Shown: positions 1 through 12,900 of the stretch, piece by piece | How positions within the stretch are numbered: the first letter of the stretch is position 1 | How the letters are laid out: every line of letters begins with the position of its first letter | Origin: Cryptomeria japonica | Lineage: Eukaryota > Streptophyta > Pinopsida > Cupressales > Cupressaceae | NCBI RefSeq assembly: GCF_030272615.1 | Contig: NC_081410.1 | Coordinates: 112,854,433 to 112,918,432, forward strand | DNA length: 64,000 bases | Direction of reading: 5' to 3' | Notes under the pieces: model-generated | The model's input: the letters and a program-made list of their open reading frames with translations, nothing else | Database searches by the model: none | Told to the model about the DNA's origin: nothing | Program-made: the position numbers and the translations under genes

Positions 1-1325
1 CATTCTTTGTAGCTTTGAAATTGGACCGTTTGATCTTCATCGATGTTATTTCTCATGATAGCATATTGTTAATATGACCCACCATATGAATATCCGATAG
101 AGTAAAGCAATATGATTTGATGGAAAAAAAATTAAAAAAATTTGTTTTCAATGAACTTTAAAAAGCCTTAATTCGAGCTAGGGTCCACCTTGACACGTAT
201 CTCAATTCCGGTTACAATTTGTACAAATTTTGTTTTTTCAGAACTTAGGCCCAGGATTGGACCTAAAGGCCGGTCCCACATGACAAAGGAGATCCATTGC
301 TCACGGCTCAACCAATTATAATTCATCGCTAAGGCTCTCATGATACTATAGAAATATGACATTTGTCTCAATTCTTGCAGATGTGGTGCATGGGCCCCAC
401 CAAAGATGACAATGCACACTTGGACCAATAAACGAGCTTTCATAATTATAAAGTTGTGATATGAAACCCTTGCGGTAGACGATAAAAATATTAAAAAGTA
501 AAAGCATAGTAATTGACAAATTGTGTAATATGACCCACCATATGAATATGCGATAGACTAAAGCAATGCGATCCGATGGAAAAAGAATTTAAAAAAATAA
601 TTTTTAATGAACTTTAAAAAGCCTTAGTTCAAGCTGGGGTCCACCTTTTGTCAGAACTTAGGCCTGGAATTGGACCTAAAGGCTGATCCCACATAACAAA
701 GGACATCCACGACTCATGGCTCAACCAATTATAATTCATCAATAAGGCTCTCACAATACAATAGAAAGATGAAATTTGTCTAAGTTCCTGTAGATGTGGC
801 GTATGGGCCCCACTGAGGATGACGATACACACTTGGACTAATATATGAGCTTTCATAATTATAAAGTTGCGATATAAAAATCTTGTGATAGACAATAAAA
901 ATAGTAAAAAATAAAAGATTAGTAATTCAAAAATTGTGTAATCTGACCCACCATATGAATATGCGATACACTAAAGCAATGTGATTCGATGGAAATAAAA
1001 ATTAAAAAATATTATATTTTAATGAACTTTAAAAATCCTTACTCCAAGTTGGGGACACCTTGACACGCATCTCAGTTTGAGTTACGCTTTGTATGAATTT
1101 TGTTTTATTGGAACTTAGGCCCAGAATTCAACCTAAAGGCCGGTCCCACATGAGAAAGGACATCCAACGCTCACGACTCAACCAATTATAATTCATTGCT
1201 AAGGCTCTCGCGATACAATGGAAAGATGACATTTGTCTTAGTTCTTGTAGATGTGGCATATGGGCCCCACCAAGGATGACGATGCACACTTGGACTAATA
1301 AAAGAGCTTTCATAATTATAAAGCT
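1..1325. repeat. R repeat: three tandem diverged units
   Basis: Three head-to-tail units begin with the same core (gacccaccatatgaatat) near 67, 527 and 937, so spacing is about 460 and 410 bases. The second unit lacks about 50 bases that the others have. Each unit carries a near-palindrome around the taggccc/ggaccta motif and a minus-strand open frame with shared wording, which I read as a by-product of the repeat and not as a gene. The first ~300 bases match 13584-13880 and 32870-33170, where the repeat is fused to a hAT relic, so R may be a subterminal or flanking part of that element. Family unknown. Confidence 0.8.
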
Positions 1326-2057
1326 GTTGATCTATGGGCCTAACCTATCCACCTCATTAGCCATAGTATTTACCCTCAACTTATAGACCAAGTGCAGGAC
1401 ATATTCACTTAAGTGATGGCTTTTTTGTCTCCCCCGAAAGGTCTTGTTAGGCAGTTTATAGGTGTTGCGGGATAGTAGGGGTTTATGTTTTATGCATTCC
1501 CCCATCACCCCACAAAGTTTATTTGGCACTTAAGAAAGCTCCGTGAGGTAGAGGGATACACAGTAACAAGTAAGAAATCATACCTCGTACGGTCCCTTCA
1601 TCATGCAGTTATGTCTCACGGGGTAGCATGATGTCTATGTTGCTTAGTAAAATTGGTCTTTACAGAGGTTCTACCGAACTACCAGTCTCCATTATGTTCA
1701 ATGATATTTTAGGGAATTAGTGTAATTTTGGGGAAATATTAATGTATACACGATGCACATCAATATCACGCAAATTGAAAAATTATGTTAAATAAATGAA
1801 ATTTGAAGACAATGTTTACAATTTAAATTATGCAATTGAAGTGTCCTGATTAATATGAAAAACATGTTTTAAGGACCCGAAACCTTTAACATAGGAGCAT
1901 AAAATAGTTCATCAAAATAGTTCATCAAAAAGCATCCAGACCTGCTTGAAACATCTTACAAAACGATTGGCAAAAAGTCCAGTGAACTGAACGAACAACA
2001 AACGAAAGGAACAACAAAGCAGAAAAACCAGAGAAAAGACAAAAAGATAAACAACAA
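1326..2057. other. Unassigned intergenic stretch
   Basis: I see no recognisable gene. The part to about 1740 is less A+T-rich than its surroundings and has a 65-codon minus-strand open frame with no recognisable domain. 1740-2057 is A+T-rich. It may be retroelement-derived, but no LTR ends or coding domains were found. Confidence 0.4.
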
Positions 2058-2510
2058 CTATAAAGACTTAAGAAGATCCACCGCCTTATTGACCAGTTGG
2101 TCATAGTTTGCCGCAACAACTTTGAGTTCTTCCATATCCTTGTTTGGCTTCTTCTCCTTCTTTTTGCCTCTGGTCCTTGTTCTAGGTCCTTGCACTTCTC
2201 CCATACCTTCAATGCCTGGTTCCAGCTCGAGGGAATCCTTCTCTTCCTCTGGTTTGCTGATGAGGATTTTGGTATTGTCGGTTGAGGCCTTCAGAATGCT
2301 ATAGCTTTGTTCAGCAATACTTTTGAGGCATTTTTCAATTTTGTTGTATTTGTTATCAGTATCCGCCATTTTTTGGTCCATAGCATTATCATTAGTTTTT
2401 ATCTCTGTCAGGTCCTTCTAAATTTTCTCAAACCTAGGGTTGAAGGAATCTATGATCTCTTCGGCTCTAGCAATTGAAGTGTCATAAAATTGTGACCCTA
2501 GCAATTTTAA
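2058..2510 (-). pseudogene. Charged coiled-coil-like ORF, unknown, broken
   Basis: The minus strand reads as coding-like sequence from about 2510 down to a TAG at 2058-2060, with one in-frame TAG near 2419. The last 107 codons (2381-2058) are open. The protein is rich in E, K and D and looks helical, with a central lysine-rich run (KKKEKK) that could act as a basic patch. Around 2535 the minus strand has an AAG/GTGAGG sequence that could be a splice donor upstream, and ttgctAG/GG near 2503 could be an acceptor, so it may be the last exon of a gene or part of a retroelement. I do not recognise the family. Confidence 0.4.
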
Positions 2511-2519
2511 CGATATTTG

Positions 2520-3540
2520 AGGTCCTCACCTTGGCGACATCATCTTCCTTCCCAACTTAGACTTCTCTATGCATGTTCACCTTGAAAATATCCTTGTTTA
2601 AGCCCTGAGATGGCCTCAGGACCCTGTCGAGACCCCAAGATAGGGCATGACATGGGCGTGGTTCCCCTGTCCCTCCTAGGATAGGGGCATGACGCCCCTG
2701 TCCCCCCCTCTTAGGGTGGCCCCAAGATATGTCCCCGGGTCCTATGTACATTTCGGGATTCCCAACTTCCCCAAAGTCGGTCTTTGGTGAGATGAATTAA
2801 TTCTCCGAGGCATGTATAAAAGGGAGTTAGTCTTCTCATTTGTAGATGGATGAAAGACAAGAAATACACAAAATATACGATAGGAGAAATTCAAGCGAAA
2901 GGTCTTCATCAAGCATCTGTCAAGTCTTCTTCTTCATGCGTCTTCTTAATTCATCAATTGGAGAAACATTTACAACATTCATTTGTAAGCATATGTGTGT
3001 GTTAGGGTTTTTTCATGTTACATGCCATTTCATGCAACACTTGTGATTTCATTCAAGAAGCAAAGAAATCATCATCAATAAATTGTAGATCTAAAAGGTA
3101 TACATTTCCATTGTTTACATTCAAGAATTTGTAATTACTTTCCTTCAAGGTTGATTCCTCAACTAGGGTTTGAATGAGGCAAACCCCTATCCACAACATT
3201 TCTTCCCTTCTTTTCTCCAAATTTGTAGGGAATATCCGTATTAGTCTAAATATCTCATATCCAAAGTTACAATGCGATCTGGAACCGGTAGCTCCTCATT
3301 TCACTCATTTTATCTCTCTTTCCTACATAGTCAACAAGTCAACTTTCTCATTTACAAAAGAGAGAAAATCACACTTCAACCCTTGCAATCCACTTGGAAT
3401 TCACATCCTTGTTTCCCTTGAATTTGGATCTAGAGGATTCAAGCCCCTCTTTTGAATGTAAAGTTCCTCCAAGAGAAAATCATCCTAGTGACTTCCTTTC
3501 TCTCTCCTAGGTGGGGAGTCACTAGGGTCCAATTTTTGAC
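2520..3540 (+). repeat. LTR-like segment with a TATA box
   Basis: A G/C-rich patch with near-palindromic C and G runs (2620-2760) is followed by a TATA box (2815-2821) and about 700 bases without a sustained reading frame. This resembles the U3-R-U5 layout of a plant LTR. Clear TG...CA ends, a primer-binding site and a target duplication were not found, so the assignment is an inference from composition and layout only. Confidence 0.3.
2815..2821 (+). promoter_or_regulatory. Candidate TATA box
   Basis: The motif tataaaa sits in the context catgtataaaagggag, downstream of a G/C-rich patch. It fits a plant core promoter, probably of the LTR-like segment. A transcription start would be expected about 30 bases downstream. 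Confidence 0.4.
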
Positions 3541-3699
3541 TTTAAAACAATGAATCATGGAAAATTTTAAAAATGCAATTGCATGTCAACATTCATTTAT
3601 ACAGTAAAAAAGTATTAAATATACTCAATTAGACAATTATAGTTTGAATTTTGCAATAGCCCATGGGATTCAATATGGATTGAAGTAAAAACTATAAAT
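3541..3699. other. Short A+T-rich spacer
   Basis: A+T-rich bases between the LTR-like segment and the hAT relic. Nothing recognisable. Confidence 0.5.
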
Positions 3700-6480
3700 A
3701 CTTAGAAAAATGTTGTTTTGTCAATCGTTAGTTCCATTTAATTTGAAAGGCCAATTGGAATATGATTCCTCATGTTCTGTTGTTTCTTCTACATCCTTTG
3801 AATCATCTTGTTGCGTTTGCATACCTCCGCTTAAAATAAAACCATCATTGTCATTCATTCCACCACCATCAATTTCTCCACTAGAAACACTACTAGCCTT
3901 TGAAGTGTTGCACAACCCTCTCCTCTCACACATATAATTCCAGATTGTTAGTGCCCTTTCATAAGGAAAACTCTCAACATCATACTTACTTGTATAAACC
4001 CTCAAATAATTTTCCAAATTCTTGTCTAGTTTGTTTCTTGTCTTTGATTTCAAGTACCCCAATGCACTGAAATCTCTCTCATCCTCAACAGATCCCTATA
4101 TCATGGTTTTACATAAATCAACAAGTTTGATGAATTCTGACAGTGCATCAGACAATACTGCACTTTGAGTTATTTTTTGCCAAACCGTTGTTATTGATCC
4201 CAATCGGTGGGGACTTTATAGTGCCTTAGCTTGCTCCATCATTATTGTTGAATATTTAAATGATTGTTGTGACAACATATATTTATCTAAAATTCCTTCT
4301 ATTTCTATTTCCTTTCCATTGACATTTCATATGGATTTCTTTCAAAAATGATCAATCAAGCACTATAACTTGTTAAAATAATCCTTTTTACTATAACTGA
4401 GCCAATAATTAGGATACCCAATAGAAATGGATTCTAATAGTTAACCTCGAGGGAATCAACTTATAATATCATATAAAACCTCTTTCGCAATATTCTTTAA
4501 AGTATCTTTTACATCACTGATGATTTTGTTAAAAGCTTCCTTGGAAATAGGTACATCTCTCATTCTACTTGAGTGCCCACAACCACTAGAAGACATGGCA
4601 TACTGGTTCATTGGTATCTCATTTACACGTACACGTATACATAACTCTCCACTAGTGTTAAACTTTAAAAAATTATCAGGATTTTCTAGATCTATCAGAT
4701 GCAAGCTAGAAAAATCTTCCTTTATAAAAGGCTCTTGTGATAGATACATATTATCAAGGGTCATTATTAACCTTCTATGTAGATTAGTATATTCTTGAAT
4801 ATACAAAGTTCTTTCTTTAGCTAATTTCACAAGCTTTCTCATTTCATTCAAAAGGGGGAGAATAGCAACCAATGTTAAGAGTGTCTCTACATCACTTAAC
4901 CTATGTAAATTCTTAGAAGCTTTGTCTACTGACCCTTGTTCGTACATTAGTCCAATCAGGGATTTATATTAAGAGAAAATAGTTTCTGTTGATCCTCGCA
5001 AGGAGATCCATCTAGTATCAAAATCATTAAGAAGCTATTTCCATTGGTTACTCTCATGGTAAATCTTTGATATTTTGCAAATCATTTGGGACTTCGACAG
5101 AAGAATGAGTATAGCTCGCAAACTAGATTTTCAACTCTAGCTATTGAATCAAATTTGCTCACAATTCTAAAAGTTAAATTCAATCTGTGGGCCATGCAAT
5201 GAACGGCAATCACATATGGTGAAATAGAAGTTTGTAGCTTTGCGCAAAGATAATTCAATTAGCTCCATTAGCTCCTACACATACCAACTTTTTGGCAATT
5301 GATAAGTCATGAATACTGCCAAACTTTAAAGATTTCTTAACTAACTCAAATATATTTTGCACTGTGGAATTCTCCTTCATTTTAACAAGAAAGAGAAAAG
5401 GAGATTGGTGAACATAATTCCTTATAGTATACACATGCATACATAACCAAGAAGTTTTGTCTATTGTTATAACTTCATCTAAAGATAATACAATAAAGTT
5501 TGATTGTTTAATATTTTCCTTTACATCATCTTTTTCCACATTGAAGCAAGAAAACTTGCCCATTCCCATCCACTTTTTTTTGACCAATGCAATTGAGGAA
5601 ATCTAGGAACATTAAAAAATCTTAATAAAGTAGCAAAGTTAGGGTACTTTGACATATAGGGCGACCATTTTTAAAAACATGAAAAACAACACTCAACTAA
5701 ACAATTTTCGACTTGAATTTTTTTGACTTCATATGTTTGAATTGAGCCTTAATCAAACCTTGATGTTTAGCATTCTTCTCCTCTCTTTGCATATTCTCTT
5801 TATACTCTTCTTCATACTTAACATATTTACATTCTTCCTTTGTTTTCCATCTAATCACGGATCGTTCTTTTCCATCTATTATTTGTTTTTCATACACTTT
5901 ACTGACATGCTTCTCTATGGTGTCCAATTTTAGCTACAACTTCTTGTCCCTTTTTAGTTTCCAACTACAAATCATACACTTGCATTCTATTGAAGGTTCA
6001 TCTTTGTTTCGATTTGGCATTTCTTCTATGAATGGGTACCTTGGCACCCAATCCAACTGAAAATTGCTTTTCATTTCCCACTTGTGGCCCAATTTTGATT
6101 TTCCTTTTCTTTTTCCCTTTTGTGTACTTTCAACAACATCATCTGGGTCATTCACATCAACATTGCTCGCGACATTGACATCGAGCTTAATTAACTTATT
6201 CCAGCTATTCTGGTAATCCAATTCCATTGGAATATTAGATGCGGCATTGGGATTTATCTCAATTATCTCATTTTGATATTTCTTGGAGGTTTCTCCTTCA
6301 ACAATATTTTTTGGTGCGTCTGTAACTACAAATATTGTACCTCCATCTGATGGACTACCAATATTAACATTACCGAAGTATGACCTTATACTTCTATTTC
6401 TGTGCTTTGATGGCCTCCCTTCAACACTTTCAGGACTCTGGATGTTCGAAATCTCTCAAGAAATACAAACTAAGAGAAAT
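3700..6480 (-). mobile_element. hAT-superfamily DNA transposon relic, copy 0
   Basis: This is the most complete of three related hAT relics in the window (others at 13880-15806 and 33170-35094). It alone keeps the transposase 3' coding end (3721-4590). Homology with the other two stops at about 6470 (after the tacaaactaa motif), which probably marks one element end or an old breakpoint. I did not identify convincing terminal inverted repeats or an 8-bp target duplication. Confidence 0.7.
3721..6430 (-). pseudogene. hAT transposase, ZNF862/DUF4371-like, decayed
   Basis: Fragments lie in order on the minus strand. The N-terminal part (about 6430-5934) has a lysine/arginine-rich stretch and then a TTF-type zinc-finger-like region with the LDW..RYPFIEE and CKCMIC..K motifs. 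Next is a charged linker (5927-5697). Then comes the catalytic core region (5587-5100) with LSLDEV (a likely first acidic residue), VCVGANG, and the remnant of a CMAHRLNL-type block that is clearer in the other copies. The C-terminal part (4947-4456 and 4062-3721) resembles the hAT dimerisation side. Several stops and frameshifts break it. hAT transposases cut and paste DNA through an RNase H-like DDE core. The family is assigned from motif order; the exact subfamily is uncertain. Confidence 0.7.
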
Positions 6481-6489
6481 AGTATCTAA

Positions 6490-7251
6490 GAACTAAGAAT
6501 ATTGACCCCTCTATCTTGATTACTCAAGTAATGAATGAAACCGTACTAAATAATGTTTAAAAATGAACCAAAATTCGCAAACTCTACCAATAAATAGTCT
6601 ATACTGAAAAAGAAATTTTCACTCACACTTACAAATTGGTTTTGTCAAAGCCCATTATACAACAATGTTTATAGTAGTAGAAAATTGTCTAAGATCTGAA
6701 TCCACTATAGAGAGCTCAGAGCAAAAAAAATTGTGACAATAAAGTACCAAATTTTGATTGTATTTACACCAATCCAGATTTGGTGAATTCCACAGGGCAT
6801 TTTAAAATTAATCTTAAATTTTGGTGAATTATAGTGAGCTATTGGCATCATTGAGTGAAAATGGGTGAATCTCCCCAGCTAAAGAAATGACACGTTTTGA
6901 TTTTAATGGTCAAAGATGACCATTTGTCATTTTCTGAACTTGCATTTGCTTAGAAGCTTCTAAGGCATTGAACTTCCACTGCAGGCCCAACGCATGGAAT
7001 TTGGCATTTACACCTACCAATATTTTTGTTTAAAGGTTTATTAAATGTTTTGTTCCACACCACACGTGGAGGGTTGGGCATTACACCTACCAATGGAATT
7101 TTCTTGAATATTTTTCTGCCTTTCCTCAATTAACCACATAGAGATGTTGGAAAGGATTATGGAATTGGTTTTACACCACGCAGCAGGGAAGACCACGCCA
7201 TGGCAGGGAGAATTTGATAAAGGTTATGGAATTTGGTTTTACGCTTGACAA
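6490..7251. other. Noncoding stretch with a stray repeat piece
   Basis: No sustained reading frame. About 40 bases at 6904-6943 match the start of the 262-bp repeat at 8039-8822, so a fragment of that repeat was copied here. The words cttagaagcttct and ttacacctaccaat recur around 6950-7090 and 7258-7275, hinting at further small duplications. Confidence 0.5.
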
Positions 7252-7497
7252 TCACATTTGCTTGGAAGCTTCTATGCCCTTCTCTGTCGCTAAAGGAGGA
7301 TTTGGCATTAAACTTGCCAATTTGAATTTGCTGAAAGTTGAATGCCCCTTATTAGCCATGCTAAATGGTGATCCTCCTGGTGCCCTGGCAAACTCTGGAG
7401 GATTCCACTGTAGGGATTTCCATGTTGAATACATGTCTCTGTCCATTTGTCTTTCCGATACTCTGACAATGGGAACAAATTCATTTTGCGCAGGGTA
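7252..7497 (-). pseudogene. Short ORF of unknown function
   Basis: An open minus-strand frame of about 80 codons has a proline-containing C-terminal half and no known domain. It lies just downstream of the stop of the decayed gene at 7516 in the same orientation, so it may be a 3' exon of the same locus or an unrelated chance frame. No start is certain. Confidence 0.25.
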
Positions 7498-7515
7498 GAA
7501 ACAACATACTAAAGG

Positions 7516-9450
7516 TCACCACTCATATTCAAAATCATCATTATCTTCTTTAACTTTGAGACTGTTATCTTTCCTTCTAGGAGTTTTCTTTCTTCTATTC
7601 TTTATTTCCACATTGCTCCCACTACCCTCCTCCAAAGTTGTACTCTCTCCATCTTTCTTTCTTGTTACTTAAATCATATAACACATGATTTAAAATAACA
7701 ATTTAAACCTTGCCAAAAAAGATACATGAAGTTACAAGTCAGGTCGGGCCCCAAAGTGGGTCCGACTAATTTTTTTTTGTTTTCATGACACTGACCCTCG
7801 AAAACTTTTCAGGCATCTTGAACATGCCTCTGGAGTTGATTTTCACTATTATCCGATCATTAAACTGAGTTTTGCAACTCACTGGGAACTGCGCCACATT
7901 TTTGCATTTAAACCCAAAGACGCATTTCAAAAACTAATCAAAACATCTTTCTGTACCTTGCCCACTCGAAGACATATTGTCTGATATAATGGCATTCACT
8001 CTACAAAACCATTGCTCATGACAGATCCCGGGTGAAGAAATATTAATGGTCAAAGATGACCATTTGTCATTTTCTGAACTTGCACACAAAGAAACTGAAG
8101 AAATTGCTTTCAAACTCCGCTTTGCAAATAGGTCAAATGGATTGATCGGGGCTCCAAAATGAAGATGGAAGTTGTATTATATGTCCACAACACATGGAAA
8201 CAAGAATTTCTTCATGACACTCAACAGGGTCAAAGATTTTAATGCTCGAAGTTGACCATTTAGCCTTTCTGAAAAGAACATAACTTGCAGATTTTTCAGA
8301 AATATTAATGGTCAAAGATGACCATTTGTCATTTTCTGAACTTGCACACAGAGAAACTGAAGAAATTGCTTTCAAAATCAGCTTTGCAAATAGGTCAAAT
8401 GGATTGATCGAGGCTCCAAAATGAAGATGGAAGTTGTATTATATGTCCACAACACATGGAAACAAGAATTTCTTCATGACACTCAACAGGGTCAAACATT
8501 TTAATGCTCGAAGTTGACCATTTAGCCTTTCTGAAAAGAACATAACCTGTAGATTTTTCAAAAATATTAATGGTCAAAGATGACCATTTGTCATTTTTTG
8601 AACTTGCACACAGAGAAACTGAAGAAATTACTTTCAAACTCGGCTTTGCAAATAGGTCAAATGGATTGTCGGGGCTCCAAAATGAAGATGGAAGTTGTAT
8701 TATATGTCCACAACACATGGAAACAAGAATTTATTCATGACACTCAATAGGGTCAAAGATTTTAATGCTCGAAGTTGACCATTTAGCCTTTCTGAAAAGA
8801 ACATAACCTGCAGATTTTTCATAATTCACAAAATAAATGGCTTTAGGAAACTGATCAAATGGATTGGTAGGAGCTTCAAAATGGAAACACAACTTTTCTT
8901 TCATATATAAGTAGCCCAGAATAAATATCCTGACATGACATTCACCAGGGCAACTTTTACACGTGCAAAGTGAGGCTCTGACTAGCTATTGAAATAGGGA
9001 CTTATGCAAACAATACAAACTGCAAATGGATTGAGCTTGCCAAATTGAGCAAATGGATTGATAGAGACTTGAAATTTGGCATGTGGACTCACTAATATGC
9101 ATAAAATTTAGGGGTATACTCCTTTTAACATGACAATCAACTAATCATGAAATGCAGAGCCTCAAAATAGGCCACTTGATAAAATCTGCATTCGCACCTA
9201 TGAACAACTTTAAGCTCACCCCTTGAAATGGGTACTTGATAAACTGATCTAAATTGAAATATTAAAGTTTTAGAGCACTGCATAGGCCAAATGAAAGGTG
9301 TAGGACACATTTTCCAAGCCTTACGATTTGGTAATAAGCTAGCTCCATTTTACCCTTCTTCAAAATAGGCCTATCAGGATGACTCATTAGGTGGTCCTTT
9401 GAAAGTGCAGGTGCAAAATTTTGAATTGGGCCTCTCAAATTCCTCAAATT
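7516..9450 (-). pseudogene. Decayed unknown gene with internally repeated coding segment
   Basis: Read on the minus strand, several stretches look protein-coding. 9450-8823 has diverged repeat-like segments ending in a NPFDQF motif. 8822-8039 holds three copies of an ~87-codon segment (CASSENDKW, FDPVECHEE, SMCCGHIIQLP, NPFDLFAK). 8038-7800 continues with CHEQWFCRVNA and QFPVSCKTQFNDRI. A possible splice donor (gtcagt) follows near 7797, and a possible acceptor (tttaag) lies near 7675. It leads into a last exon with basic (KNRRKKTPRRK) and acidic segments that ends in a TGA at 7516-7518. One unit is in frame across its NPFDLFAK joint while the others carry one extra base, which breaks the frame. 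I do not recognise the family; the basic tail could suggest a nuclear protein. Confidence 0.4.
8039..8822. repeat. Three tandem 262-bp units
   Basis: Units start at the word aatattaatggtcaaag at 8039, 8301 and 8563, so the period is 262 bases, with few differences between units. The unit corresponds to a coding segment of the decayed minus-strand gene. The third unit has one base fewer at attgtcgggg (8666-8675 region) than attgatcgggg in the other two, which changes the reading frame. Confidence 0.9.
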
Positions 9451-9482
9451 TTTATGAGGACCCCAACAACTTCTATGTATTA

Positions 9483-9715
9483 ATTAATTGGAAAATCAAT
9501 ACAAAAGTGCAACCCATTTTTGTTATCTAGCCTTTGAAATAGATATAGATATTGTACTATGTAAATTAGAAATACTTCTATATATTCATTAATTGGAAAA
9601 TCAATACAAAACTGAAACCCATTTTTGTTATCTGGGATTTGAAATAGATATAGATATTGTACTATGTAAATTAGAAATACTTCTATATATTCATTCATTG
9701 AAAAATCAATACACT
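9483..9715. repeat. 105-bp tandem repeat, just over two copies
   Basis: The word attaattggaaaatc recurs at 9483 and 9588, and a variant recurs at 9693, giving a 105-base period (35 codons). The minus strand is open through both copies (9480-9698). The composition is low-complexity A+T, so I do not call it a gene. Confidence 0.85.
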
Positions 9716-9900
9716 AATACAAAAGTGAGACACTTTTTTAGGCTGGTTATATTGTGATCCAAGCATGAGAACAAATAATAATTTATGCTATTGCTTTTAT
9801 AAAAATATAATTACACATGTAACAATGTTTCTCACTTTCAAACATAAAATTACATTTACAATTACAATGGACAAAGTTTTTGTTTTGTTCCAAATTCTCT

Positions 9901-12900
9901 CTAGGCTTCAGGTTGGAAATGATTGACTATTGTCACATGATCAATGTAACTATCACAACCTGAACATCCTATTACTGTCTTCAGAGTAGCGTAAAGATTG
10001 CCCATTTCATGTTCAATGCAATAAAGCTTGTCCAATGTATCATTTAGCACATTCAAGTTTATAATGTCATCATTATAAGTACTTCGATTTGCACAACAAA
10101 TAGTAAGGAAAAAACCAGTCTTCTAGTAAGAACATTTCACCAACTTGCCTTCTGCTGTTGAAATTGCCGGTATCTCATCTACTACTATTGGCATTTGTTC
10201 ACATTCTTCCAACAAATTAATTAACAAGACATGAAAATACTCATGAGTGTTGAGGATTGTTCCCAACTCATCAAATTTTGCAAATATTTGTGAAATGGAA
10301 CTAAAACTATTAACATCAAATTTTGCATGACCAAGAAAGACTTTTAGAAATTTAACTTGACGAGACCAACTTTTTTGGAAGCACAGAAATCTCACTCATG
10401 CCTCTTCATGGACTTTGATTGCATCACTAAATGTTTTATCAATCCCAAAACTTTTTGGCACTGCCAATGGTGTTGGATGTCATGTGGTTTAGCACTTTTG
10501 TAATCATCTCACTTAAAACTTATTCATTTGATATCAGTGACACAAATTGAGAAGCGTGTGACAATGACACCACCTTATTATACTCCACAAGCAAATGATT
10601 GACTCTTTTTTCTCCTTCATCTATTGTCCTTTTTTGAGCCTCTTCGCTCCTTTTGAGCTCTTCTTTCAAACTTGCTACTTCATCCCTAAGGGCCATTAGC
10701 TCCTGGATTGAGTTTGAAGTATCTGACGCCAATGGCTGAGAAGATGAAAACGGAAGAGAACTAGAAGTAGCACTATAACTAGCATATGGAGAAGGGAGGA
10801 GTGAAACAACATTTTTATTCTCCTCAAGTAATTCACTGACTCTTTTCTCTCCATCATCTAATGGTTGGAAAGACAAAGGAGCAAAAGATGTAGAACTAGC
10901 ATATGGAGAAGGGAGGAGTGACACCACCTTATAATACTTTGTAAGCAATTTTTTACTCACAATTTTCAACTTAGTAAAATCATCTTGTAGCTTGTCAAAA
11001 TCTTCCTGATTGTACAGTACTTGCATTGTACAGATGTGTCACTCAACCTTGTAACAACCAAGTTTCCAATAAGATATCCTACCTTCTTTGTAAACTTATG
11101 CTTATGCTCATTAAGAAATATTGACCACACTGATAGTGCCTTATATTGGGAGCTACAGCTTGATCCAAAATACAACTCTTGAGCCTACTCCTCAGTTGGT
11201 AAAGCTAAGAAGTCTGAAGATTCCCTTCTTATGGAATCCAATACAATTATAGAATAGAGGTCCCATCCTTCTAGTAATAGACATCCACTATTCCTTACAA
11301 TATGCCTTGCCTCCTCAAAGGTTATATTTGATATATAAAAAATAACTTCCTCTAAAACTTAGACTATAAATCGATCATTAACTTCTTGGTTCCCTGATGC
11401 CAACCTTTCTCCAACCATGATAGAAAATTTCTCCTCTTTGTTCTTTAGGACAAAGTCCCTAAATTCCAGTGATTGCATAAACTTATCATTAGACATGAAT
11501 GTAGAGCATGTCAATCCTATGATGTCATCTTCTTCCTCTCCTCCTAGTTCAAACTTTATGATCATTTTATCATGATGCCTACCCTCCAAATCAGTGTGTG
11601 CCCATTTGTATGTTGGGTCAAACTTTCTCATTTTTTCTTTTGCCATTTGTAGCTTAACCCATAACTCTCTTCTCCTTTGAACCTCTACATCAGAAGCATA
11701 ATTTCTAATTAAGTCCTCAATCTGATCCTATTCGTGATTGAAGCCTTTCAATTCAACCCCAACCTTGGTGTGTTGAATAAAGTGTTCTATATCACAATTT
11801 TTAAATTTTTTAAAAGCCATTTGATATGGCAATAACTTGAAATATACCAAGTCCAATCCTTCTTTGCCCGTGAACTCAAAATTAGAGAAATATAGATTTT
11901 GTGGGATGAAGGAGCCCTTCTTGTTATCTCTTAAATGAAACTTGTCAGACTCATTCAACTGCCAAATGATTTCTAAAAAAACAATTCTATCTGGTACGTC
12001 TCTAGGCAAAACATGGGATTTAAATGGTGCATTATAAACTCTGATGATAGTGTACCTAGGGTAGAAAAACTAGTCTCCTCAATTATGATTCACTTCTAGC
12101 TCAGGCGCTTGCTCAAGGGGCCTCAAAAATCTCCTCACGCTTTCAGAGAATCTACAATTGACTGGCCAACCTAACTTCTACATCACAATATTGACAAAGA
12201 ATTCCTCAAATATGACATAATTGGAATTCTCACAATACATGTCTCATAAGTACATCCATTCTAGATCAACATACTCTTACTCTGATCATCTACCTTTCTC
12301 AACTTCAGCTCTGGCCCCCACTACCAAGCCTTACTTCCACAATACAAAAGAATGTGTCACAATAAAGAATACTGTCTAAAATGAACAATGGGGCTACCTT
12401 GCTTGATATCGATAAGGGATTTGTGAATTCCATTAGAAATGAATGAGGCAAAGTCAAAAAAAGGTGTTGGTATATGTGTGCTGAATATCAGCGATTGACA
12501 TCATCAGATGCAAGGCATCTTGGTCTGTACATTGATTCCCAAAAAAGGTGTTGGTATATGTGTGCTGAATATCAGTGATTGACATCATCAGATGCAAGGC
12601 ATCTTGGTCTGTACATTGATTCCCAACACTTGGCAAACTGCAAAGTAGGTATTTATAAAATAATTCTAAAAAAATTGATAATCAAAGGGCTTGACATCTA
12701 TCCTCCAAAATGAAATAGGCTTCCCTTCCTTCTTCTCCCTTCTATGTAATGAAAGTAATCTTACCTTGAAGCTACCTTTGTCCCGCTTGTATTCTCTCTC
12801 TAGAGATAGAAAGTCAATAGGCATGTTGACATTAGGGTTTAACATTAAATTTTCACAAATAGATCCCCTATCAAATCCAACCAAAAAAACACCTTTCTAC

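Noticed and set aside
168-1313. Three similar minus-strand ORFs in the R units
   Set aside because: The similarity is explained by the repeat itself. The frames are short, with different ends, and no domain is recognisable.
8039-8822. CRISPR-like array
   Set aside because: Units of 262 bases are contiguous without unique spacers, and the sequence is plant nuclear DNA.
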